A DNA stretch of 64,000 bases, from assembly GCF_001561915.1 (NCBI RefSeq), contig NZ_LSKU01000001.1:1478955-1542954 (forward strand), read 5' to 3'. This DNA comes from Tepidibacillus decaturensis. Lineage in GTDB: Bacteria > Bacillota > Bacilli > Tepidibacillales > Tepidibacillaceae. Shown here piece after piece: positions 17,584 to 27,109 of the stretch. Position 1 is the first letter of the stretch. Every line of letters starts with the position of its first letter. The notes beneath the pieces are model-generated. The model saw nothing but the letters and a program-made list of their open reading frames with translations, searched no databases and was not told the origin of the DNA. The position numbers and the translations under genes were made by a program.

Positions 17584-17632
17584 AAAAAGAAAACACCCAC
17601 GCGGGGAGAAGCGCAGATGTTTCCCTTGGGTG
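17584..17632 (-). terminator. Leader hairpin with T-run upstream of the MFS pseudogene
   Basis: On the minus strand CACCCA...TGGGTG encloses an inner GGGA...TCCC stem and is followed by TTTTCTTTTT. Placed before the pump gene's coding region, it looks like an attenuator or a read-through block rather than the end of a gene. Confidence 0.55.
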
Positions 17633-17768
17633 AATCATGTATTCATTTAACAAATGGGGAGTAAAAGAAATTTACCATTGATAAGGTAACTTAAGTTTAT
17701 TATAAGGGAATAAATAAAAAATTGCAATATTATAATTATATTTATGGTAAAAACCATCTTGACTATTA

Positions 17769-18794
17769 CTATTCAATCGTTAATGGATTTTTGTAGCTCC
17801 ATACAGGTAATTGCATGACAAAATGAATTTGATTTTCCTCTAAGTAAGAACTAATAGATCCCCCAACTTCTCCTATCCGTTTATAAATATTCTTGAATAC
17901 CTCTTTTGTAGAAGAGATAGAACGGTTACTTTTGCATTCTACCAATAGGTGACTATCTGATCGCCCGATGCTGATCTCCACTTGATCTTCTTGATTCTGG
18001 TTGACAATCTCAAAGATCTCTTCTAGATTTTGAACTAATATCTTCTGAATTGATACAGGTATCTCGATCATCGATTGGTCTAAAACTTCAAATTTTAATG
18101 TTCCTTTATTATCTTGTAAAAATTGTTGCTGTTTCTCCGCCAAAAAACGAATGAGCAAGGAATCATTGATCCTAGTTTGTGCATTTTTTATTTCATTTAC
18201 CTCATATAAAATTCTTTCATAAACATTGGCAGTCTCTAATTCTTTAGCAATTTGTAGACCAACTGATAAAGTTACCTCTTCATCATGATCTGTGAAGATT
18301 CGATTACTGCGCTGGCCTATGAGAAGTACACCATGAATTCGGTTTTGATAAGAAACAGGAACAGCCAAAACACTGACCAAATGTTCTACTAACAAAATTG
18401 GATATTCAATCGGATCACCCAATAACTGATTGGGGAAATTTTCAATTTTAACGGTTCGGTTCAACTGAACCACTTCACCAGCAATTCCTTTTCCCATCCG
18501 GATAACAATTCGCTTATAACGTTCATTAAGCGCTCCAACAGCTAAGCGCCATCTTATTTCTTCATTCATAGAATCATAGAGGGCAAGACCAATGAAATCC
18601 GTTTTAGTTTTTTTACGCAGCTCTTCCATTCTTTCTTGAACCAAATGGCGAATGTTCTGATCGCGTTCGCCATTTTCATTATAATGATAATTTAGGGGCA
18701 TGTTTTTTCCATAACGATAACCTAAAAAGATACCGATCATGATTGCAATAATAAAAATAAGTCCAACTATTAATAGTTGGTCAAAAGACCACAT
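17769..18794 (-). CDS. Membrane-anchored GAF-domain protein with degenerate histidine-kinase-like tail
   Basis: Residues 5-25 form one membrane helix. A GAF domain follows (about 50-200, with GMGKGIAGEVV-like and SVLAVPVSYQNRIHGVLLIG blocks). The tail (about 215-341) follows the layout of a NarL-partner kinase ATPase domain (KILVQNLEEIFEIV, then IGEVGGSISSYLEE and FVMQLPVW), but the DxG and GxG nucleotide motifs and a phospho-His are absent, so it is probably not a kinase. The ATG at 18794 is chosen for GAAAGAG spacing. The region 60 bases upstream carries a palindrome shared with the nitrate genes, hinting at a nitrate/NreA-like sensing role; that is inference. Confidence 0.75.
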   Translation of the reverse strand: MWSFDQLLIVGLIFIIAIMIGIFLGYRYGKNMPLNYHYNENGERDQNIRHLVQERMEELRKKTKTDFIGLALYDSMNEEIRWRLAVGALNERYKRIVIRMGKGIAGEVVQLNRTVKIENFPNQLLGDPIEYPILLVEHLVSVLAVPVSYQNRIHGVLLIGQRSNRIFTDHDEEVTLSVGLQIAKELETANVYERILYEVNEIKNAQTRINDSLLIRFLAEKQQQFLQDNKGTLKFEVLDQSMIEIPVSIQKILVQNLEEIFEIVNQNQEDQVEISIGRSDSHLLVECKSNRSISSTKEVFKNIYKRIGEVGGSISSYLEENQIHFVMQLPVWSYKNPLTIE

Positions 18795-18857
18795 AAAAAC
18801 CACTCTTTCGTCATTATATGTTTCTTCTTCATTTTACATAAAAATAATAAAATCGCA

Positions 18858-18890
18858 AATTAGGGAATTCCCCTATCTTTTTATCCCTCA
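18858..18890 (-). promoter_or_regulatory. NreC-box-like palindrome upstream of the GAF gene
   Basis: TAGGGAATTCCCCTA with a further CCCTC half-site 10 bases away. The half-sites TAGGG and CCCTA match the palindrome described for staphylococcal NreC targets, although the spacer here is 5 rather than 4. Closely similar sites precede narT and narK in this window (47120-47160, 49236-49279). Confidence 0.6.
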
Positions 18891-18920
18891 GAAAAGTAAT
18901 GACACCTTTTAAAAATTATT

Positions 18921-18952
18921 AAAAAAACTGCCACAATAAAGGCAGCTTTTTT
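18921..18952 (-). terminator. Terminator of the opp operon
   Basis: GCTGCC / GGCAGT stem with flanking A- and T-runs, overlapping the stop codon of the last opp gene. Confidence 0.8.
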
Positions 18953-19859
18953 ATCTAGCAGATTTTGGATTAAAGGCATCTTTTAAACCTTCACCAACAA
19001 AGTTAATAGAGAGTATCGTTAGCGTAAGTACAAGCCCAGGTGGCAACCAGATCCATGGCTTGTTTTGAATCACATCGGGTGATCTTGCATCAGAGATCAT
19101 ATTTCCCCAACTAGGAATGTTAGCCGGTACCCCAAAACCAAGAAAGGTTAAACCAGTTTCAACGACAATCATTGCAGCCAACAATATAGTTGCCTGGACA
19201 ATAACGGTAGATAAAACATTAGGTATCAAGTGTCTAAGAATCACTTTGGTAGGTGAACAACCAATTGAAACAGCACTTAGAATATACTCATTCTCTTTCT
19301 CAGCTAGAACTTTACTTCGAACCATTCTAGCAGTTCCACCCCACGACAGAACACTAATCGTAAAGATTAACGTGATTACCCCTGATTCGGTAAAGATGGA
19401 GTTAAGTACGATCACAAAAATGAGAAAAGGGAATACCAAAATAAAATCTGTAAACCGCATCAATAACGAATCAATTCTTCCACCGAAATATCCAGCGATG
19501 GAACCAATGATCGTACCAATGAGCACCACAAAGAAAGTAATTGAAAAACCAATCGTTAGTGAAATCCGACCACCATAAAGTAAACGAGTAAAGACATCAC
19601 GTCCTCCTTTATCTGTACCAAACCAATGGTCTGTTGAGGGAGGTTTTGCAATACTTTTGATGTCAACACGTGTAGGGTCATAGGTTGTGATATAAGGTGC
19701 CAAAAAAGAGATGGTTACAACAATAAAAATAAAAACCAATCCAGCTATTGCTAGCTTATTGCGAAAAAATTTGCGCCTAGCGATCGTCCACGGAGAAGGG
19801 CTTTTAGGTACTTTCGACCCGGATTGAAGATTTTGACGTTGAGTTACTACTGGTTCCAT
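18951..19859 (-). CDS. oppC: Oligopeptide ABC transporter permease (OppC type)
   Basis: Second permease of a peptide importer. An N-terminal OppC_N segment (SPWTIARRKFFRNKLA, then a membrane helix) is followed by a BPD_transp_1 domain with five helices; the ATPase-contact loop is AVSIGCSPTKVILRHLIPN. The ATG at 19859 has GGGAGGGG upstream; an upstream TTG is less suited. Length about 302 aa. It is last of the minus-strand operon oppD-oppF-oppA-oppB-oppC, 14 bases after oppB. Confidence 0.92.
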   Translation of the reverse strand: MEPVVTQRQNLQSGSKVPKSPSPWTIARRKFFRNKLAIAGLVFIFIVVTISFLAPYITTYDPTRVDIKSIAKPPSTDHWFGTDKGGRDVFTRLLYGGRISLTIGFSITFFVVLIGTIIGSIAGYFGGRIDSLLMRFTDFILVFPFLIFVIVLNSIFTESGVITLIFTISVLSWGGTARMVRSKVLAEKENEYILSAVSIGCSPTKVILRHLIPNVLSTVIVQATILLAAMIVVETGLTFLGFGVPANIPSWGNMISDARSPDVIQNKPWIWLPPGLVLTLTILSINFVGEGLKDAFNPKSAR

Positions 19860-19873
19860 AATCAATCCCCTCC

Positions 19874-20842
19874 CTAATCTAAACGAATCCGTGGGTCTAC
19901 GACACCATACAATAAATCAGCGATTAAATTCCCTAATAGGGTCATCACTGATAACATCATTGTAATTGTCATCATCACTGAATAATCTCGGTTGCTCACC
20001 GAATCAATGAATAACTGCCCAATCCCTGGATAGGTGAAGATCGTTTCTGTGATTACTGCTCCACCTAGCAATCCACCGATATCAAAACCTAAAAAGGTGA
20101 TCAAGGGAATAATCGAATTACGTAATATATGTTTGTTATAAATCACAGATTCTTTTGTACCCTTTGCCCTTGCTGTTCTGACATAATCTTTACGACTGCT
20201 TTCAATAATATCATTGCGTAAAAATTGGGTATAGGCTGCAGTACTTAACATCCCTAACACCATCGCTGGTAAAATGGTATGCTTTAATTTACTTAGAAAA
20301 TAGATAAATGTTCCTCCATCGCCAATTCCCGTATCAATCGTCCCACTTGCTGGTACCCATCCTAATTGAATAGCAAAGATGTAGATTGCAACTAGTGCTG
20401 CAAAAAAAGATGGAATCGCAAATGCAAGATAGTTAAAAGTTGCAATGAAATGATCACCTAAAGTATATGGATGTTTACCTGCATACATTCCCATAAAAAA
20501 GGCAACAAAATAAGTAATAAAGAGAGATAAAAGAGCTAAAAAAAGAGTGTTTAGAATTCTCTGACCCAAAAGTTCACTTACTGGCATTTTATGAATAAAG
20601 GACTCTCCAAAGTCCCCTTTTAACATATTTTTCACCCAGCGTGCATACTGGATGTAAACAGGATCATTTAGTCCTAACTTTTCTCTCATTTCCGCAATAT
20701 ATTTCGGATCGGAATTGTTGGGATCAATTCTTCCTGAAAGGGCATCCCCTGGCATCATTTTTGCCAGGGAGAATACCACAATTGAAACTAAAATCAGGAG
20801 GGGGATCATTCCAGCAAGTCTTCGTAATGTATAAGTTAGCAT
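19874..20842 (-). CDS. oppB: Oligopeptide ABC transporter permease (OppB type)
   Basis: First permease with the usual MLTYTLRRLAGMIPLL start and six helices. The contact loop is RTARAKGTKESVIYNKHILRN and the C-terminal helix carries the GxVDPRIRLD tail typical of OppB/DppB. Length 322 aa. It starts at ATG 20842 after AAGGGG. It lies 37 bases after oppA. Confidence 0.93.
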   Translation of the reverse strand: MLTYTLRRLAGMIPLLILVSIVVFSLAKMMPGDALSGRIDPNNSDPKYIAEMREKLGLNDPVYIQYARWVKNMLKGDFGESFIHKMPVSELLGQRILNTLFLALLSLFITYFVAFFMGMYAGKHPYTLGDHFIATFNYLAFAIPSFFAALVAIYIFAIQLGWVPASGTIDTGIGDGGTFIYFLSKLKHTILPAMVLGMLSTAAYTQFLRNDIIESSRKDYVRTARAKGTKESVIYNKHILRNSIIPLITFLGFDIGGLLGGAVITETIFTYPGIGQLFIDSVSNRDYSVMMTITMMLSVMTLLGNLIADLLYGVVDPRIRLD

Positions 20843-20879
20843 CGTTCATTTCCCCTTTTAGATCTTAATGCAATCACTG

Positions 20880-22613
20880 TTACTTTTGATCAACCCACCA
20901 TAAATGAGTATCTACTTGGTTAGTAAAGGAATTTGTATGAACTCCATGTAAACGTTTATTTACTGCCGTTACATCAATTGGCTGGAACATAAAGATCGTT
21001 GGCAATTCTTCGTTTACAAGTTGTTGCCACTTATAATAGACTTCTTTACGATAATTTTCATCAAAGGCTTTTTCACTAATTCCTTCTTCGATAAGTTTAT
21101 CAGATTCTTCATTATACCAGCGCTGGAAGTTCCAATAGTCGGTACTCTTCCAAAGACCGGTTGGATCTGGGTCAGAAGCTAAGCCCCATGCACCATAGAA
21201 TAATTCAACAGATGGATCATCTTTCATGACGACATCATAGAAAAGGTTAAATTCTTTTAAAGCTCCGCCATTAAGTTTTACATTTAATCCTACATCTTTC
21301 CACATTTGCATAATTGCTTGTGCACGCGGTTCCGCGATTTCAGTTCCTGACATCGCGTCAAAGTTGATCACAAATTTCTTACCCTTTGGATCTTCACGGA
21401 AACCGTCTCCATCTACATCTTTATATCCAGCTTCGTCTAATAATTGTTTAGCTTTTTCAGGATTATATTCATATTTTGTAATTTTGGAATCGTCAATTTT
21501 TGCCCAGCTCACATCAGGTACTGGTACATCTAAAGGCATACCAAGCCCATTTGCGAAAGCATCTAACAAGCTTTGACGATCTAATGCATAGGCCATCGCT
21601 TGACGTAGTCTCTTATCTTGGAATTTCGGATTATTCATCACGACTTTACCTTCAGATTCAGTTCCTTCCCATTTACCTAATTTAAATCCAATATAGCTAT
21701 AGGAAAGAGCAGGTTCCTTAATTAATTCAACATTAGGTAATTGAGAAATTTCTTGATACTGGCTACTTGGAATCATCATAATATCTACTTCACCATTCTT
21801 TAATAACCCACTTGCTAAAGATCCATCAATCACTTTATATACGACACCATCTAGATAAGGCTTCCCTTTCCAATAATCATCAAAACGCTCAAGTTCAACG
21901 AATTCTCCGGGTTGAATCGTCTTTACTTTAAATGGTCCAAGACCAATAGGATTCTTACGTACTTTATCAGAGTTAGGTAAATCTTTCACAGCAATTCCCT
22001 CATAATATTTCTTAGGCATTGGATAAGACCATAATTGGTCTAAGAAGTTAACCATTGGTTTTTTTGCTGTGATTTTAATCATATAAGGGTCAACCACCTC
22101 AATACCAGAGATCGATTTTGCTTCTCCCTTGTGATAAGCTTCTGCCCCTTCTACAATTTCAACGTTGGTATAACGTGGACCTGTATAATCTGGATCTGCA
22201 AGGACTTCCAAAGCATACTTCCAATCCTCTACCGTTAACTCTTCGCCATTATGCCATTTTACCCCTTGTTTTATTTTGAATGTGTAAGTTTTGTGATCAT
22301 CAGAAACTTCCCAAGTCCCAATCCCTGGTTTTGGTTTAAGATCATCACCAGTTTCTATAATACTGTCCATCATGAAGTTTAAGATGAGATCATCATCTTC
22401 CCCTTCATAAAAAGCTCTGTCAAGAAGGCCTTTAAATGGTTGTATAAAAGCATAGGTTACTTTCCCACCATATTGTGGTTCTACCTTTGTTTCCTCTTTA
22501 GGCTGATCAGCATTTTCTTTTGGTGGAGCTTCTGTTGTTTGACTACTACAAGCGACTAAGAACATAGATATGGCAAGAATCAGTGACAACAAAACAAATA
22601 TTGACTTTTTCAA
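20880..22613 (-). CDS. oppA: Oligopeptide-binding lipoprotein (OppA/SBP_bac_5 family)
   Basis: Extracellular solute-binding lipoprotein. Signal peptide with lipobox LVAC (Cys about 22), followed by an acidic linker and the SBP_bac_5 fold (WEVSDDHKTYTFKIKQGVKW-like block near residue 100; YNPEKAKQLLDEAGY near 395). It starts at TTG 22613 with AAAGGGGG upstream. Length 577 aa. It sits in the middle of the operon, after both ATPases, an order often seen in Bacillus app/dpp-type systems. The specific peptide is unknown. Confidence 0.9.
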   Translation of the reverse strand: MKKSIFVLLSLILAISMFLVACSSQTTEAPPKENADQPKEETKVEPQYGGKVTYAFIQPFKGLLDRAFYEGEDDDLILNFMMDSIIETGDDLKPKPGIGTWEVSDDHKTYTFKIKQGVKWHNGEELTVEDWKYALEVLADPDYTGPRYTNVEIVEGAEAYHKGEAKSISGIEVVDPYMIKITAKKPMVNFLDQLWSYPMPKKYYEGIAVKDLPNSDKVRKNPIGLGPFKVKTIQPGEFVELERFDDYWKGKPYLDGVVYKVIDGSLASGLLKNGEVDIMMIPSSQYQEISQLPNVELIKEPALSYSYIGFKLGKWEGTESEGKVVMNNPKFQDKRLRQAMAYALDRQSLLDAFANGLGMPLDVPVPDVSWAKIDDSKITKYEYNPEKAKQLLDEAGYKDVDGDGFREDPKGKKFVINFDAMSGTEIAEPRAQAIMQMWKDVGLNVKLNGGALKEFNLFYDVVMKDDPSVELFYGAWGLASDPDPTGLWKSTDYWNFQRWYNEESDKLIEEGISEKAFDENYRKEVYYKWQQLVNEELPTIFMFQPIDVTAVNKRLHGVHTNSFTNQVDTHLWWVDQK

Positions 22614-22631
22614 TACATTTTCCCCCTTTAT

Positions 22632-23636
22632 TTATTTTGAATATAGATGGCATGCAACGTAATGTCCTGATTTCACCTCCTTCATTACTGGTCTTATCTC
22701 TTGACACTCAGGCATTGCATATCGACATCTTGGATGAAATGCACAACCCTTTGGTGGGTTTTCTGGGCTTGGAACATCACCCGTCAATACAATTCTTTCT
22801 TTTCGTCTTCCCGGATTGGGAACAGGAATCGCAGATAATAGTGCTTGTGTATATGGATGTAAAGGTTCTTGATATAATGTACGTTTATCTGTTAATTCCA
22901 CAATGCGCCCCAGATACATGACACCTATACGATCACTCACATGTTTGACCACACTCAAATTATGAGCGATAAAAAGGTAAGTGAGTTGAAACTCCTCTTG
23001 TAGATCTTGCAGTAGATTTAATACTTGAGACTGTACTGAAACATCTAAGGCAGAGACCGGTTCGTCAGCGATGATTAACTTTGGCCGCAATGCTAAAGCC
23101 CTAGCAATTCCTATTCGCTGTCTTTGGCCACCTGAGAATTCGTGTGGATACTTATAATATGTATCTGCTGGTAATCCTACCTTTTCTAACAACTCCATCA
23201 CTTGATCTTTCAATGCTTTATCTGATTGATTTGTATAATTGCGAATGGGTTCTGATATCAGACTACCTACCATCATCTTTGGATTTAAAGAAGCATAGGG
23301 ATCTTGGAAAACCATTTGCATATCTTTTCGAATATCCCTTAATTGCTTTCCTCGAATTGTTGTAATATCTTTCCCTTGAAAAACGATCGATCCAGATGTC
23401 GGGTCTTGTAGACGCAAAATCGTTCGGCCTGCTGAAGACTTCCCACAGCCAGATTCACCCACTAGACCGATCGTCTCACCATATTTTAACTGCAGAGAAA
23501 TATCATCGACTGCCTTTACCTCGCCAATTTGTTTACGAAAGAATCCGCCAAAGATCGGGTAATATTTTTTTAAATTTTTTACCTCTAGTAAATATTCCGG
23601 ATTTTTTCGTTGTAGTGTATTTGAATTTGAACTCAT
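22632..23636 (-). CDS. oppF: Oligopeptide ABC transporter ATP-binding protein (OppF type)
   Basis: ATPase with Walker [10 protein letters not shown], signature FSGGQRQR, Walker [15 protein letters not shown] and the oligopeptide-transporter C-terminal extension ([16 protein letters not shown] with Cys residues thought to bind a cluster in this family). Its 334 aa are normal. It starts 3 bases after the oppD stop region, so it is coupled to oppD. Confidence 0.94.
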   Translation of the reverse strand: MSSNSNTLQRKNPEYLLEVKNLKKYYPIFGGFFRKQIGEVKAVDDISLQLKYGETIGLVGESGCGKSSAGRTILRLQDPTSGSIVFQGKDITTIRGKQLRDIRKDMQMVFQDPYASLNPKMMVGSLISEPIRNYTNQSDKALKDQVMELLEKVGLPADTYYKYPHEFSGGQRQRIGIARALALRPKLIIADEPVSALDVSVQSQVLNLLQDLQEEFQLTYLFIAHNLSVVKHVSDRIGVMYLGRIVELTDKRTLYQEPLHPYTQALLSAIPVPNPGRRKERIVLTGDVPSPENPPKGCAFHPRCRYAMPECQEIRPVMKEVKSGHYVACHLYSK

Positions 23637-23639
23637 GAT

Positions 23640-24662
23640 CTAGACCCCCGTTTTCTTAGGATAGCTTTCTTGATATAGTAAACAGCGTACAGTATGATTC
23701 GTATCTACCTCACCTAAGACTGGGGTAATTTGAGTACACTCTTCTTTAGCTACTGGACAACGATCTACAAACCTACAGCCTGTTCTTGGTAGATTTACAA
23801 GCGAAGGAACAATTCCTTTAATTGAATCTAGTCTTTCACGATCTTCATCTAATTTAGGAATCGATTGTAATAATAGTTTTAAATATGGGTGTTTTGGGGT
23901 GTTGAATATGAGTTCTACACTCCCTTGTTCCACGATTTGCCCTGCGTACATGACCACTACTTCATCAGCCATTTCGGCAACGACACCTAAATCATGAGTA
24001 ATCAATAAAACAGCCATATCCATCTTTTGTTGAATATCTTTAATCAATTCAAGGATTTGAGCTTGAATCGTTACATCCAACGCAGTTGTTGGTTCATCGA
24101 CAATTAACAATTTAGGGTTACAAGCGATCGCCATAGCGATCATCACCCGTTGGCGCATTCCCCCGGAAAGTTGGTGAGGGTATTCATCAATCACCTTTTC
24201 TGCCCTAGGAATACCTACTTGTTTTAACAATTGTATACTTCTTTTGCGTGCCTCATCCTTTGAAAGATCGAAATGGTTAAGTAGTGCTTCTTCAAGTTGA
24301 AATCCTATAGAAAAGACAGGGTTTAGAGAAGTCATCGGTTCCTGAAAAATCATTCCTATATCTTTACCACGTATATCGTTCATTTCCTCTTGGGAAAGTT
24401 TGGTTAAATCTTGACCATTAAAAATGATTTCTCCGCCAACTACCTTACCGATCCCTTTTGGCAGCAAGTTCATTATAGAAAGGGCTAATACACTTTTGCC
24501 GCAACCTGATTCACCTACGATACATATAACCTTTCCAGGTGTAACATCTAATGAAATATCTTCTATAGCATTATAAAATTTTCCCCCAATAAGAAATCCT
24601 GTGTTCAACTTTTTAACCTTTAATACGGTTGATGCTGTTAAGTTGTTCTCTCTCTGGTTCAT
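23640..24662 (-). CDS. oppD: Oligopeptide ABC transporter ATP-binding protein (OppD type)
   Basis: ATPase with Walker [10 protein letters not shown], signature LSGGMRQR, Walker [15 protein letters not shown] and the C-terminal block [16 protein letters not shown]. Length 340 aa. It starts at ATG 24662 with AGAGGTG. It is the first gene of the operon; the promoter should lie in 24663-24827, an AT-rich spacer in which no clear -35/-10 pair stands out. Confidence 0.94.
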   Translation of the reverse strand: MNQRENNLTASTVLKVKKLNTGFLIGGKFYNAIEDISLDVTPGKVICIVGESGCGKSVLALSIMNLLPKGIGKVVGGEIIFNGQDLTKLSQEEMNDIRGKDIGMIFQEPMTSLNPVFSIGFQLEEALLNHFDLSKDEARKRSIQLLKQVGIPRAEKVIDEYPHQLSGGMRQRVMIAMAIACNPKLLIVDEPTTALDVTIQAQILELIKDIQQKMDMAVLLITHDLGVVAEMADEVVVMYAGQIVEQGSVELIFNTPKHPYLKLLLQSIPKLDEDRERLDSIKGIVPSLVNLPRTGCRFVDRCPVAKEECTQITPVLGEVDTNHTVRCLLYQESYPKKTGV

Positions 24663-24827
24663 GTTTCACCTCTTGGAATACAAAATATCGGAATTCGAAA
24701 TAATTATAAAAATTATCACAATAAATTAAAAAAACTGTCAATAAGTTTTTAATATTCTAACAATAATGAAAACGCTTACTTTTTTCTAATTAATCTCTAT
24801 GCTCTCATTTAAAATAAGTTTACAAAC

Positions 24828-24857
24828 AAAATGGATACCTAATTTTGGTATCCATTT
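24828..24857 (-). terminator. Terminator of the response-regulator cluster
   Basis: Stem AAATGGATACC / GGTATCCATTT with a 7-base loop, directly after the last regulator gene. Confidence 0.8.
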
Positions 24858-24860
24858 GGA

Positions 24861-25901
24861 TCATGATTTTGTAAATTCAAGCTGGATCTTAGTATATAAC
24901 ATCCCATTCATTTCATAGATAATAAAATCACGATGTATGTTATTTGCTAACTCTTGCAAAAACAAACGAATTAAATGAAGATGATCTAAATCAATAGGTT
25001 CCTTTAGAGTTATTGATGAAAAACAATCTAATTTTATTGTTTGAGGAGACTCTTCTATCGTTAAAGTAACTGGAAGCTCATCCGTATTTTGATATTCAAT
25101 AACATATTTATAAAAAGAAAACAAAATAAAGATTAAAAGTTTATAATTTCCTCGTAAACTTAAATTGGCGTTCCCTTTTATTGTCGTTTGTAAATGTTTC
25201 GTTCGACTTTCACTAAAAATAAATTGATCAAGATCATGAGTTAATTGATTGATATCAAACACTTCGTATGTACTTGGTAAGGTCTTTACATACCCTAAAT
25301 ATAAATCTTTATAGATATCCAAAGCACGTACCATCTTATTTTTTTCGCCCGTATCCTTTAAAGCAATCTCCTTGATGTTCCTAAAAATATAGGTTGCCAT
25401 TTCACCAACTTTTAGCATATTTTCTTGGAAAAGATCGTATTTATTTTTTGTTGTTTCAATGATTCGACGATAGGAATCATTCTTTCTTTCCAAATCTTTC
25501 CTTAATAACTCTTTCTCTTTCATCATATTATAGTTCTCTATCGCTTCTTGAATAACAGGAATAAATTCGTCATCTAAATTCCATGGTTTTGTTATAAATT
25601 TAAAAATTTCTCCTTGATTAATGGCAGCCAAAACCTGGGGTAATTGCGTATAGCCAGATAAAACAATTCTCACAATTTGGGGGTAAGATGCTTTTACTTT
25701 TTTAAGCAATTCCAAACCGTTAATCTCGGGCATTTTCATATCTGATACAATTACACTAATCTCTTCTTTCTCTAAAATATCAAAAACATCTTTTGCCCTC
25801 TCAACAAATATGCATCGAAAGTTTTCATCCAATAATGCTCTTTTTAAAGAGTTTAATACTTTTACATCATCATCTACAATTAATACAGTATTTTGTTGCA
25901 C
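24861..25901 (-). CDS. Response regulator with uncharacterised output domain
   Basis: Residues 1-120 are a receiver: acidic pair VDDD, phospho-Asp in VSDMKMPEIN (about 54), Thr/Ser in LSGYTQ and Lys in FITKPW. A coiled region follows (about 125-160), then about 190 residues without a recognised family; its RALDIYKDLYLGYVKTL and ESPQTIKLDCF parts could be a degenerate kinase-like fold, but this is not supported by motifs. It starts at GTG 25901 with AGGGGTG. It is last of three adjacent receiver genes. Confidence 0.85.
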   Translation of the reverse strand: MQQNTVLIVDDDVKVLNSLKRALLDENFRCIFVERAKDVFDILEKEEISVIVSDMKMPEINGLELLKKVKASYPQIVRIVLSGYTQLPQVLAAINQGEIFKFITKPWNLDDEFIPVIQEAIENYNMMKEKELLRKDLERKNDSYRRIIETTKNKYDLFQENMLKVGEMATYIFRNIKEIALKDTGEKNKMVRALDIYKDLYLGYVKTLPSTYEVFDINQLTHDLDQFIFSESRTKHLQTTIKGNANLSLRGNYKLLIFILFSFYKYVIEYQNTDELPVTLTIEESPQTIKLDCFSSITLKEPIDLDHLHLIRLFLQELANNIHRDFIIYEMNGMLYTKIQLEFTKS

Positions 25902-25915
25902 AGTTTCACCCCTTC

Positions 25916-27109
25916 CTACAAATCCCTTTTTTGTTTTTCCTCTATAAAAGTTATGGCGATCTTATGAACCATTTGTTCTAAGTTTCTTTCTTTCAGACCT
26001 AATAAATCAAATACTTTACGATTTAGTTCATAAGGAACAAGCCCGAAAAATTTCCATGAATAATAATTTGCTAGATGCAGGATATAAACCAATTCTTTAT
26101 TTCTAATATTGTCACACAATGGTTTGTGAAGGTAAGATGCTGATTCAATCAAAGGATCAGGAAGCCCCCACCAGCTTAATAAGTAACCTCCTACTTCTTG
26201 AGATGTCATTTTAAAAGTCTTTTCTTCCAATTTTTCTATCGTTTCTTTTTTCTCCTTAGCATCAGTTATTAAATCCGTATATTCATTTGTAAAAGCAGAT
26301 TGTAAAATTAAACCCCCAATATTACACAATAAACCTACTGAGTCATATTGAAGGTCAATGTTCTTACACAGTAGTTCTTGATAGATATAATGAACAATTT
26401 TATTTGTTAGTATTGAATGATTTACTATCAATCCAATATTTTTCTGAGTAATGGCATCATCCAAGCTATCATACCAATCTCTAAATAAAATATTTTCTAA
26501 ATCATTCAAGTTCAAATAATTTAGTGCTTTCTTTACTGAACCTGTTTTGATACCATATGCAGAATTCACAAAGTACAATACTCTCAACGTTGTCGAAGGA
26601 TCTCTTTCAATAATTTTGATGATTTCTTCAATTTCTGCCTTATCCACTAATTTTAATCTTAATTCTTTTTCATTACTGTACAAAGAAGGAAATGCATCTC
26701 CATAAATTTCAACAAATCTTAATAGGTTCTTTTGTTCCAAAATATCTTTCAGATAGAATAATCGATTGATTAGGTTGATCATATGATCATTATCCCAGGG
26801 CTTTAATAGGTAAAAGAATGCTAAATTTTCCCTAATTGACTTCATAATTATTTCTTTTTCTGCAAAACCACTTAAAATGATTCGGATCAGCTTAGGGTAT
26901 TTTTTATAAACTTCTTTTAATAGTTCATAGCCATTCATCACTGGCATTTTCATATCTGTAATCAATAAATCAATATTTTCACTTGCCAAAATAGAAAGGG
27001 CTTCATTTCCGTTTTCCGCTAAAAAAACACCGTACTCTTCATGAATAAATAATCTTCTTAATGAATTTAGGATACTTTTTTCATCATCTACAAAGAGGAT
27101 ATTTTTCAT
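25916..27109 (-). CDS. Response regulator with HDOD output domain
   Basis: Receiver at residues 1-120 (VDDEKS, phospho-Asp in ITDMKMPVMN, LSGF, LLKPWD). Residues about 165-370 are an HDOD domain, a non-catalytic HD-like signalling fold (IIERDPSTTLRVLYFVNSAYGI, then the helical GGLILQSAF and EVGGYLLSWWGLP segments). Length 397 aa. The ATG at 27109 has GGGGGA. It overlaps the HD-GYP gene by 26 bases, so the two are translationally coupled. HDOD proteins often relay signals to c-di-GMP or stress pathways. Confidence 0.9.
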   Translation of the reverse strand: MKNILFVDDEKSILNSLRRLFIHEEYGVFLAENGNEALSILASENIDLLITDMKMPVMNGYELLKEVYKKYPKLIRIILSGFAEKEIIMKSIRENLAFFYLLKPWDNDHMINLINRLFYLKDILEQKNLLRFVEIYGDAFPSLYSNEKELRLKLVDKAEIEEIIKIIERDPSTTLRVLYFVNSAYGIKTGSVKKALNYLNLNDLENILFRDWYDSLDDAITQKNIGLIVNHSILTNKIVHYIYQELLCKNIDLQYDSVGLLCNIGGLILQSAFTNEYTDLITDAKEKKETIEKLEEKTFKMTSQEVGGYLLSWWGLPDPLIESASYLHKPLCDNIRNKELVYILHLANYYSWKFFGLVPYELNRKVFDLLGLKERNLEQMVHKIAITFIEEKQKRDL

